Shown here one piece after another: positions 24,956 to 32,156 of a stretch of 64,000 nucleotides of DNA. Within the stretch, counting starts at the first letter, position 1; each line of letters opens with the position of its first letter. The stretch lies in contig NZ_CP081862.1 in assembly GCF_019797765.1 (NCBI RefSeq), forward strand, positions 2,232,001-2,296,000. Reading direction: 5' to 3'. The translations under genes and the position numbers were made by a program. Origin of the DNA: Cellulomonas sp. C5510. Lineage in GTDB: Bacteria; Actinomycetota; Actinomycetes; Actinomycetales; Cellulomonadaceae. Below the pieces are notes generated by a model that ran no database searches, was not told the DNA's origin, and saw nothing but the letters and a program-made list of their open reading frames with translations.

Positions 24956-25053
24956 CGTGGTCCCCCTCGCGGACGGTGCGCCGGGCCGCGCGGCCCGTGC
25001 CCGGCGACCGTACGCCGCGCCACCGGGCCCGTGGAAGCCCCCGAGGGCACGCG

Positions 25054-25090
25054 CCGGGGCCCGGGACGCGCGTGGCGTCCCGGGCCCCGG
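25054..25090 (-). terminator. Terminator after the liv binding-protein gene
   Basis: A perfect 16-bp stem (25054-25069 with 25075-25090) with a 5-nt loop, about 38 nt beyond the stop of the substrate-binding protein gene. Confidence 0.8.
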
Positions 25091-25128
25091 GGTGGTGGTG
25101 CTGCCGGCTGCCGCCGGTCAGGGTCGCG

Positions 25129-26391
25129 TCACTCGACGGAGCCCTCGACCGCCTTCACCCAGACGTTCTTGTTGTCGGCCCCGTACGTGTAGACGCCGAT
25201 GAACGCCGACGACGGGTCGTTGTCCTCGTTGAACGGGCCGGTGCCCGCCTGGCCGACGTAGTGGATGTCGCTGCCGCCGTCGAGGAGCTCGACGCAGTCC
25301 GCGAACGTGGAGCACTCCTCGCCGCCGTCCGCGCCGGAGACCGCCGCCAGGTTCGCCTGGATCGTCGGGCCGTCGGTGGCGCCGCCCTTGACCGCCGCGA
25401 GGGCCGCCAGGATCGTCGCGTCGTACGACTCGGGGCCGTAGGCGTAGTCGGTGAGGTTCGGGTCGACCTCCTTGAGGCGCGCCTGGAACTCGTCGCTCGG
25501 GAACGCACCGGGGATGGTGCCCTGGGCGCCCTCGAGCGTGCCCGGCTCGAAGTCCGCGGAGTAGTCCGCCGTGTTGCCGTCCACCATGTAGATCGTCGAC
25601 GGGTCGACGCCGGCGGCGGCGAGCTCGGGGATGATCTGCTTGGTCTGCTCGAACGCCAGCACCACGACCGCGTCGGGGTCGGTCGCCATCAGCGCCGTGA
25701 CGTCGGTCGCGAAGCTGCTCGCGGCCGGGTCGAACTCCTCGCCCGGGTTGCCGTAGACGACGGTCGCGCCCGTGGCCTCGACGGTCTCCTTGACGACGTC
25801 GCGCAGCGAGGTGCCGTAGTCGTCGTTGAACACCAGGATGCCGATGCTGGAGTGCCCGTCACCGGTGATGAGGTTGCCGAGCGCCGAGCCCTGGACCGTG
25901 TCCGGCGGGGCGGTGCGGAAGTAGAAGTCCGAGTAGCCGGACAGCGACGTCGCCGTGTTCGCCGGCGAGATCTGCACGACCTCGGCGCCCGTGATGTCGT
26001 CGATCACGTTGAGCGTGACGGACGAGGACGCCGCACCGATGATGACCTGCACGTCCTGCGACAGCAGGTCGGTCACCGACTGGGTCGCGACCTCGGCGTG
26101 GTCGGCGTCCGAGGAGTCCGCGTGCGTGACCTCGACGTCCTGGCCCAGGACGCCGCCCGCCTCGTTGATCTCCTTGACCGCCAGGTCGACGCCGGCGACC
26201 TCCGGCGGGCCGAGGTACGCCAGGGTGCCGGTCTGCGGGAGGAGCGTGCCGACGATCAGCGGGCTGCTGTCACCGCCGGCCGTCTCGTCGTCGCCGGACC
26301 CGCCGTCGTCGGAGCTGGAGCACGCGGTGAGCACCAGCGCGACGGCGCCGGCGAGGGCCGCCGACTGGACGGCGTGAGTCGTACGGATCAT
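25129..26391 (-). CDS. Branched-chain amino acid ABC substrate-binding lipoprotein
   Basis: A 420-residue extracytoplasmic binding protein of the Peripla_BP_6 (LivJ/LivK) type. The signal peptide ends at the lipobox LTAC (Cys24), followed by a Ser/Asp/Gly-rich tether. The mature part begins LIVGTLLPQTGTLAYLGPPE and shows the family stretch AVKEINEAGGVLGQDVEV. Two Cys (ECSTFADC) may form a disulfide. It probably serves LivHMGF, which lies nearby on the other strand. The exact ligand cannot be told. The ATG at 26391 gives a normal lipoprotein signal peptide. Confidence 0.92.
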   Translation of the reverse strand: MIRTTHAVQSAALAGAVALVLTACSSSDDGGSGDDETAGGDSSPLIVGTLLPQTGTLAYLGPPEVAGVDLAVKEINEAGGVLGQDVEVTHADSSDADHAEVATQSVTDLLSQDVQVIIGAASSSVTLNVIDDITGAEVVQISPANTATSLSGYSDFYFRTAPPDTVQGSALGNLITGDGHSSIGILVFNDDYGTSLRDVVKETVEATGATVVYGNPGEEFDPAASSFATDVTALMATDPDAVVVLAFEQTKQIIPELAAAGVDPSTIYMVDGNTADYSADFEPGTLEGAQGTIPGAFPSDEFQARLKEVDPNLTDYAYGPESYDATILAALAAVKGGATDGPTIQANLAAVSGADGGEECSTFADCVELLDGGSDIHYVGQAGTGPFNEDNDPSSAFIGVYTYGADNKNVWVKAVEGSVE

Positions 26392-26465
26392 GCGTGGTAC
26401 CCCTGTCGGTGAGTACTGCCGGCCGGGAGCCCCGGCCGGTGCTGTGGCCGCGAACGTAAGGGCCA

Positions 26466-26487
26466 CGTGTGTCCGACGTGTGTCGGC
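26466..26487. repeat. 11-bp direct repeat upstream of the binding-protein gene
   Basis: The unit cgtgtgtcSgR occurs twice in tandem (26466-26476, 26477-26487), within 100 bp of the start of the liv binding-protein gene. It could be an operator. An acgtaa block (26454-26459) reads TTACGT on the minus strand and could be a -10. Confidence 0.3.
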
Positions 26488-26561
26488 CGTGTCTCAACCA
26501 GTGGTTGTTGCCGATTCGTGACCATCGCCGCACGAGCGGTCCGCCGCCGGGCCCTGACGCA

Positions 26562-26601
26562 CCGAGGCCCGGTCCGCCACGACGGGCGGACCGGGCCTCG
26601 G
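26562..26601 (-). terminator. pdtaR terminator
   Basis: A perfect 17-bp stem (26562-26578 with 26585-26601) with a 6-nt loop, 23 nt beyond the pdtaR stop. Confidence 0.85.
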
Positions 26602-26624
26602 GGAGCGACCGGACGTGTGGGGCG

Positions 26625-27329
26625 TCAGGCGCCGCCACCGACCTGCTCGATGACCGCGTCGGCGACCTCGCGCATCGTGAGGCGGCGGTCCATCGAGGTC
26701 TTCTGGATCCAGCGGAACGACTCGGGCTCCGTCAGACCCATCTTCGTCATGAGCAGGCCCTTGGCGCGGTCCACGCGCTTGCGGGTCTCGAAGCGCTCGG
26801 CGAGGTCCGCGACCTCGGACTCGAGTGCGGTGATCTGCGCGTAGCGGGAGATGGCGATCTCGACCGCCGGCAGCAGGTCCGCCGGGCTGAACGGCTTCAC
26901 GACGTACGCCATGGCGCCGGCGTCCCGGGCGCGCTCCACCAGCTCGGTCTGCGAGAACGCGGTGAGCAGCACGACCGGCGCGAGGTGGGCCTTGGCGATG
27001 CGCTCGGCCGCGGAGATCCCGTCGAGCACCGGCATCTTGACGTCCATGACCACGACGTCGGGCTTGAGCTCCGTGGCCAGCGCCACGGCCTGCTCGCCGT
27101 CGCCCGCCTCACCGACGACGTCGAAACCCGCCTCGCGCAGCGTCTCGACGACGTCCATGCGGATGAGGGCCTCGTCCTCCGCCACCACCGCGCGCCGAGC
27201 CGGCTTCGCGGTCGCCTCGGGGGCCCTCTCGGCCGCACGGGCCTGCGGGATGTCGAGGTCGAGGGGGGTGCTGCCGGCCTGCTGCTCGCTGCCGTCCGGC
27301 GTGGTCGGCGTCGCGTCCTGGGTGCTCAC
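26625..27329 (-). CDS. pdtaR: ANTAR response regulator (PdtaR type)
   Basis: A 234-residue response regulator that acts on RNA rather than DNA. The first 47 residues are an Ala/Pro/Thr-rich extension. The receiver domain follows, with AEDEALIRMDVV, the phospho-acceptor Asp in VVVMDVKMP, and the Lys in YVVKPFSP. A coiled-coil linker (ALESEVADLAERFETRK) leads to the ANTAR domain with RAKGLLM and the conserved Ala/Trp-rich helices. In this family ANTAR dimers bind paired hexaloop hairpins and stop termination. The partner kinase PdtaS is not in this window. The GTG at 27329 was chosen by family length. Confidence 0.92.
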   Translation of the reverse strand: MSTQDATPTTPDGSEQQAGSTPLDLDIPQARAAERAPEATAKPARRAVVAEDEALIRMDVVETLREAGFDVVGEAGDGEQAVALATELKPDVVVMDVKMPVLDGISAAERIAKAHLAPVVLLTAFSQTELVERARDAGAMAYVVKPFSPADLLPAVEIAISRYAQITALESEVADLAERFETRKRVDRAKGLLMTKMGLTEPESFRWIQKTSMDRRLTMREVADAVIEQVGGGA

Positions 27330-27570
27330 GGGATCAGATTCTAGGACCACGTCCGCCCCGGACGCCCGGAACGCCCCTGTGAACCTCGGCACGCCGACCG
27401 CGTGGTCGGGTTCGTCCCGGTCCGCTGGGCGGGCCCGGCGGGCCGACAGGGTGGTCCGGCCACCACCCGCGCCGGCCCGGGCCGCGGGGGCTCGTCGCCG
27501 TCGCGCCGGGCCTGTGCCGCCGAGCGGTCGCGCCGACGGTGCCCGCGCGGATCACCGCGGTGCGGTGCGG

Positions 27571-27644
27571 TGCCCCGAGTGGGATTCGAACCCACACTGG
27601 ATCGGGTTTGAGCCGAACGCCTCTGCCGGTTGGGCTATCGGGGC
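27571..27644 (-). tRNA. tRNA-Leu(CAA), type I (short variable loop)
   Basis: Read on the minus strand the cloverleaf has a perfect 7-bp acceptor stem (GCCCCGA with TCGGGGC), a D arm GCCC...AGGC, an anticodon arm with loop CTCAAAC, a 5-nt variable loop and a perfect T arm GTGGG-TTCGAAT-CCCAC. The anticodon is CAA and the discriminator base is A, which fits leucine. CCA is not encoded. The anticodon stem has a U-U at its first pair (27-43). A leucine tRNA normally has a long variable arm, so the short one is unusual. Confidence 0.9.
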
Positions 27645-27804
27645 CGCCGGACCAGCGTACCGGCGCGCGACCACCACCCACGCGGGTGCGGACCCGCGTG
27701 GCGGCCCTGGACCGGCGCGCCGGACCAGCCGGGCCCGGGCGTCCCGAGGGGGCTCCCGTGACCCCCGGGACGTCCGCTCCCACGACCCCGGGCGGGCGCG
27801 GGCG

Positions 27805-27810
27805 TAGATT
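27805..27810 (+). promoter_or_regulatory. -10 element for leaderless PrmC-like gene
   Basis: TAGATT ends 8 nt before the GTG at 27819; there is no Shine-Dalgarno. Confidence 0.4.
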
Positions 27811-27818
27811 CGGCGCCC

Positions 27819-28619
27819 GTGACCCCGACCCCCGCCGAGCTCGTCGCCGTGGCCGCTCGGCTGCGGGCGGCGGGGTGCGTCTGGGCGGAGGACGAGGCCG
27901 CGCTGCTCGCCGGCGAGGCGCCGGACCAGGCGACGCTGGACGTGCTGGTCGGGCGCCGGGTCGCCGGCGAGCCGCTGGAGCAGGTCGTCGGCTGGGCCGC
28001 GTTCGCCGGGCTGCGGGTGGCGGTCGCACCGGGGGTGTTCGTCCCACGTGCCCGCACGCAGGCGCTCGTACGGCGCGCGGTGCGGCTGGCGGCCGGCGTC
28101 CCGCACCCGACGGTGGTGGACCTGTGCTGCGGGACGGGGGCGGTCGGCCTCGCGGTCGCCCGAGCGCATCCCGGGACCCGGCTGTGGGCGACGGACATCG
28201 ACCCCGCGGCGGTGGCCTGCGCCCGCGCGAACCTGGACGGCCTGGGGACGGCGCTCCAGGGCGACCTCGATGCGCCGCTCCCGGCCGGACTGCGCGGCCG
28301 GGTGGACGTGCTCGCGGCGAACGCGCCGTACGTCCCCACCACCGAGATCGCGCACATGCCCCCGGAGGCGCGGGACCACGAGCCGCTGGTCGCGCTGGAC
28401 GGCGGGGCGGACGGCGTGGACCTGCACCGCCGCGTGGCGGCCGCCGCACCGGGCTGGCTGGCCCCCGGCGGGCACCTGCTCATCGAGACCAGCACGGCCC
28501 AGGCCGACGCGACCGCCGCGGCGTGCGAGGCGCACGGGCTGCGAACCCGCGTGGAGCACGACGACGACGTCGACGGGACGGTGGTCGTCGCCCGGCGGTC
28601 GGGTGGGTCGCGCTCCTAG
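27819..28619 (+). CDS. PrmC-related protein-glutamine methyltransferase, target unknown
   Basis: A 266-residue SAM-dependent methyltransferase of the HemK/PrmC group. Motif I is VVDLCCGTGAVGLAV. The catalytic motif is NAPYVPT, where PrmC proper has NPPY. This change and the length match the actinobacterial PrmC-related family (TIGR03704 type), whose substrate is not known. It is probably not the release-factor enzyme. It lies alone next to the tRNA and upstream of pncA. The GTG start follows a -10-like TAGATT by 8 nt. Confidence 0.82.
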   Translation: MTPTPAELVAVAARLRAAGCVWAEDEAALLAGEAPDQATLDVLVGRRVAGEPLEQVVGWAAFAGLRVAVAPGVFVPRARTQALVRRAVRLAAGVPHPTVVDLCCGTGAVGLAVARAHPGTRLWATDIDPAAVACARANLDGLGTALQGDLDAPLPAGLRGRVDVLAANAPYVPTTEIAHMPPEARDHEPLVALDGGADGVDLHRRVAAAAPGWLAPGGHLLIETSTAQADATAAACEAHGLRTRVEHDDDVDGTVVVARRSGGSRS

Positions 28620-28667
28620 AGTGGGACGCGGGGCGCGCACCGGGTGCGCCACCGAGGGGAGGCTGCG

Positions 28668-29273
28668 GTGGGCCGGGCGCTGGTCGTGGTGGACGTGCAG
28701 AACGACTTCTGCGAGGGCGGGGCCCTGGCGGTGGCCGGGGGCGCGGAGGTCGCCCGGGCGGTGACGGCGTTCCTCGGCGGTGCCGCGGGCTCGTACGACG
28801 CCGTCGTCGCGACGGCCGACTGGCACGAGCCGCTGCCCGACTCGAACGCCGGGCACTTCGCGGTCGGCGCCGACCCCGACTACGTGACCACCTGGCCGGA
28901 GCACTGCGTCCGCGGCACGCCGGGCGCGGCGTACCACCCCGCGCTCCGCCTGCCCGCGGGGACCGTGCACGTCCGCAAGGGCCAGGGGCGGCAGGACTAC
29001 TCGGGCTTCGAGGGCGAGGTGCAGGGCCAGGGTGACGGGAGCCGGACGGGGCTCGCGGACGTGCTGCGCGCGCGGGGGGTGGACGGCGTCGACGTGGTCG
29101 GCCTCGCCACGGACCACTGCGTCGCCGCCACGGCGCTCGACGCCGTCGCCGCCGGCTTCGACGTGCGGGTGCTCACCGACCTGACCGCGGGCGTGGGCGT
29201 CCGCACGACGATCGACGCGCTGACGCGCCTCGCCGGGCACGGCGTGGCGCTGGCGACCTCCGGGACGCGGTAG
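28668..29273 (+). CDS. pncA: Nicotinamidase
   Basis: Hydrolyses nicotinamide to nicotinate for NAD salvage. The protein has 201 residues. The catalytic triad is visible: Asp in VVDVQNDF, Lys in HVRKGQG, and Cys in ATDHCVAATA. The metal site is TADWHEP...NAGHF. GAGGGGAGG stands at good spacing before the GTG at 28668. It follows the PrmC-like gene by 48 nt and may share its transcript, though a TAGAGT at 28618-28623 could be its own -10. Confidence 0.93.
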   Translation: MGRALVVVDVQNDFCEGGALAVAGGAEVARAVTAFLGGAAGSYDAVVATADWHEPLPDSNAGHFAVGADPDYVTTWPEHCVRGTPGAAYHPALRLPAGTVHVRKGQGRQDYSGFEGEVQGQGDGSRTGLADVLRARGVDGVDVVGLATDHCVAATALDAVAAGFDVRVLTDLTAGVGVRTTIDALTRLAGHGVALATSGTR

Positions 29274-29370
29274 GCCGCGCGCCGACGCGTCCGCGGGCGC
29301 CGCACTCCCCGCAGGACGGCGCGCCGGTCGGTGCCCGGGACGCGGCGGCTGCCCCCGGCGAGTCCGCGGT

Positions 29371-29580
29371 TCAGCCCTGGTCGGCGCGCAGGCGCCCGGT
29401 CTCCCGGAAGGTGTCGGCGATCTGCTGGGCCTGGGCGGAGACGAGCCGGCGGTAGAGGTCGTACGCGGCGTCGATCCGCACGGGCAGGTCCCCGCGGCTG
29501 CGGGCGAGCTGCCAGTCGCGCTTCGCCGCCGCGATGTCCGCGTTGGTGATGACCACGCGCGCCTCGTCCTCGTCCGCCAT
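29371..29580 (-). CDS. Small hypothetical protein
   Basis: A 69-residue soluble, charged protein that I do not recognise. It is mostly helical by composition (ADIAAAKRDWQLARSRGD; AAYDLYRRLVSAQAQQIADTF). No membrane segment or Cys is present. It stands alone between pncA (convergent) and glgX (divergent). Codon use looks like its neighbours, and a tandem 9-mer lies just upstream. Coding status is likely but not certain. Confidence 0.6.
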   Translation of the reverse strand: MADEDEARVVITNADIAAAKRDWQLARSRGDLPVRIDAAYDLYRRLVSAQAQQIADTFRETGRLRADQG

Positions 29581-29930
29581 GGGTCGAGCATGCGTCCGTT
29601 TTGCCCGTTTTGCGATAGTCCGTCGGGGTGAACGGACGCCGAGGACCGGGTGAACCCCGCCCCCGAGGGGCACACCCGTCGCCCGTTCGGCCGCCGCCGG
29701 ACCCGGTCCGGGACCCCCGCCGGGCACCCGCCGCACGCAGGTCGGACGTCGCCCCTGCGCGGCCCGGGCGGTGCCACGCGCCCCGCTTCCCGCCCGGGGG
29801 CGGCCGCCCCACCACCGCACGGACGTGCCCGGCCGCGCTGCTTCGTCCTGCGGACCCGGGGGTTCGGCTGGCACGCTGTGCTCCTGGGCCCACCGGCCCA
29901 GCGCCACCACCTGCCGAAGGACGACCACGC
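29581..29930. other. Gene-free region between the small gene and glgX
   Basis: About 350 bp. It should hold the divergent promoters of the small gene and glgX. I see a local T-rich patch with a tandem 9-mer (29596-29613) and otherwise GC-rich sequence with no clear -35/-10 pair. GAAGGA lies 8 nt before the glgX ATG. Confidence 0.5.
29596..29613. repeat. Tandem 9-mer upstream of small gene
   Basis: CCGTTTTGC occurs twice, head to tail, 16 nt from the start codon of the 69-residue gene. It is one of the most T-rich patches in the window and may be a binding site or part of a promoter. Confidence 0.45.
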
Positions 29931-32156
29931 ATGAGGATCTGGCCCGGACGCCCCTACCCGCTGGGCGCCACGTACGACGGCAGCGGCACCAACTTCGCAC
30001 TGTTCTCGGGCGTCGCCGAGCGGGTGGAGCTGTGCCTGTTCGACGAGGCCGGCAACGAGACCCGGGTGGACCTGCCCGAGGTCGACGCGTTCGTCTGGCA
30101 CGGCTACGTCCCCGCGCTGCAGCCCGGGCAACGGTACGGCTACCGGGTGCACGGCCCCTACGACCCGTCCGAGGGGCACCGCTGCGACCCGTCGAAGCTG
30201 CTGCTCGACCCGTACGCCAAGGCCGTCGACGGGCAGATCGACAACGACCCGTCGCTGTACTCGTACACGTTCGGCGCGGAGGACGACCGCAACACCGACG
30301 ACTCCGCGGGCCACACCATGACGTCCGTGGTCGTCAACCCCTACTTCGACTGGGGCCACGACCGGCCGCCGCAGCACGAGTACCACGACTCGGTCATCTA
30401 CGAGGCGCACGTGCGGGGACTGACCCGGCTGCACCCGGCGGTGCCCGAGGAGATGCGCGGCACGTACTCCGCGCTCGCGCACCCCGCCGTCATCGAGCAC
30501 CTGACCTCGCTCGGCGTCACCGCCGTCGAGCTCATGCCGGTGCACCAGTTCGTCGACGACCCGGCGCTCCAGGACCGCGGGCTGTCGAACTACTGGGGCT
30601 ACAACACCATCGGGTTCTTCGCGCCGCACAACGGCTACGCCGCGTTCGGCAGCACCGGGCAGCAGGTGCAGGAGTTCAAGGCGATGGTCAAGGAGCTGCA
30701 CGCCGCGGACATCGAGGTCATCCTCGACGTCGTCTACAACCACACCGCCGAGGGCAACCACCTCGGCCCCACGCTGTCGTTCCGCGGCATCGACAACGCG
30801 TCGTACTACCGGCTCGTGGACGAGGACAAGGCGCACTACTTCGACACGACGGGCACCGGCAACTCGCTGCTCATGCGCTCGCCGCACGTGCTGCAGCTGA
30901 TCATGGACTCGCTGCGCTACTGGGTGCAGGACATGCACGTCGACGGGTTCCGGTTCGACCTCGCGGCGACGCTGGCCCGGCAGTTCCACGAGGTCGACCG
31001 GCTGAGCGCGTTCTTCGACATCGTGCAGCAGGACCCGATCATCTCCCAGGTCAAGCTCATCGCGGAACCGTGGGACCTCGGCGACGGCGGCTACCAGGTC
31101 GGCGGGTTCCCCCCGCTGTGGTCGGAGTGGAACGGGCAGTACCGCGACACGGTGCGGGACTTCTGGCGCGGGGAGCCGTCGACGCTGGCCGAGTTCGCCA
31201 GCCGGCTGTCCGGCTCCGCGGACCTGTACGAGCACTCCGGCCGCCGGCCCATCGCGAGCGTCAACTTCGTCACCGCGCACGACGGGTTCACGCTCGCCGA
31301 CCTCGTGTCGTACAACGAGAAGCACAACGAGGCCAACGGCGAGGGCAACCGCGACGGCGAGAGCCACAACCGGTCCTGGAACTGCGGCGTCGAGGGCCCC
31401 ACGGACGACCCCGAGGTGCTCGACCTGCGCGGTCGGCAGCAGCGCAACTTCCTCACCACCCTGCTGCTGTCCCAGGGCGTGCCGATGATCGCGCACGGCG
31501 ACGAGCTGGGCCGCACCCAGCAGGGCAACAACAACGTCTACTGCCAGGACGACGAGCTGTCGTGGGTGGACTGGGACCTCGACGAGCGCCGCACGACGCT
31601 GCTCGAGTTCGCCCGCCGCGTCGTGCACCTGCGTCGCGACCACCCCGTGTTCCGGCGGCGCCGGTTCTTCGCCGGGGCGCCCGAGCGGGGTGGCGAGTCC
31701 GACCTGCGGGACATCGCGTGGTTCACGCCGGCCGGGGAGCACATGTCCGACGCGCAGTGGCAGGAGGCCCTCGCGCGGTCGGTCATGGTGTTCCTCAACG
31801 GCGACGCGATCGCCGAGCCGGACCTGCGCGGGGAGGACATCGTCGACGACTCGTTCCTGGTGCTGTTCAACGCGCAGCCGGAGCCGACCACCTTCACGCT
31901 GCCGGGGTCGGACTACGGCGACACGTGGACCGTCGCCCTGGACACCGACCACCAGCTCACACCCGGCGACGAGCTCGCCGCCGGTGTCGACGTGCGGCTC
32001 GAGCACCGCTCCACGGTCGTGCTCGTGCGGCCGCCGGTGCAGGCGGTGGACCCGGTCACGCAGGCTCCCGCCACCACGACCCTCGACGCCGGCGCGCAGC
32101 CGCCGGCCCCGCCGCAGGACGGCCCGCCGGCCCCGCAGCCGGGCGGTCGCGCATGA
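29931..32156 (+). CDS. glgX: Glycogen debranching enzyme GlgX
   Basis: A glycoside hydrolase family 13 enzyme (subfamily 11, isoamylase type) that cleaves alpha-1,6 branches of glycogen. The protein has 741 residues. The N-terminal CBM48-like domain begins RPYPLGATYDGSGTNFALFS. Catalytic motifs are seen: nucleophile Asp in VDGFRFDLA, acid Glu in LIAEPWD, and the third Asp in TAHDGFTLADLVSYN. The last 35 residues are a Pro/Ala-rich tail. It overlaps treY by 4 nt (ATGA), so debranching is tied to trehalose synthesis. Confidence 0.95.
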   Translation: MRIWPGRPYPLGATYDGSGTNFALFSGVAERVELCLFDEAGNETRVDLPEVDAFVWHGYVPALQPGQRYGYRVHGPYDPSEGHRCDPSKLLLDPYAKAVDGQIDNDPSLYSYTFGAEDDRNTDDSAGHTMTSVVVNPYFDWGHDRPPQHEYHDSVIYEAHVRGLTRLHPAVPEEMRGTYSALAHPAVIEHLTSLGVTAVELMPVHQFVDDPALQDRGLSNYWGYNTIGFFAPHNGYAAFGSTGQQVQEFKAMVKELHAADIEVILDVVYNHTAEGNHLGPTLSFRGIDNASYYRLVDEDKAHYFDTTGTGNSLLMRSPHVLQLIMDSLRYWVQDMHVDGFRFDLAATLARQFHEVDRLSAFFDIVQQDPIISQVKLIAEPWDLGDGGYQVGGFPPLWSEWNGQYRDTVRDFWRGEPSTLAEFASRLSGSADLYEHSGRRPIASVNFVTAHDGFTLADLVSYNEKHNEANGEGNRDGESHNRSWNCGVEGPTDDPEVLDLRGRQQRNFLTTLLLSQGVPMIAHGDELGRTQQGNNNVYCQDDELSWVDWDLDERRTTLLEFARRVVHLRRDHPVFRRRRFFAGAPERGGESDLRDIAWFTPAGEHMSDAQWQEALARSVMVFLNGDAIAEPDLRGEDIVDDSFLVLFNAQPEPTTFTLPGSDYGDTWTVALDTDHQLTPGDELAAGVDVRLEHRSTVVLVRPPVQAVDPVTQAPATTTLDAGAQPPAPPQDGPPAPQPGGRA

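Noticed and set aside
29869..29882. TGGCAC-containing motif before glgX that recalls a sigma-54 promoter
   Set aside because: The -12 half does not match TTGC and actinobacteria lack sigma-54.
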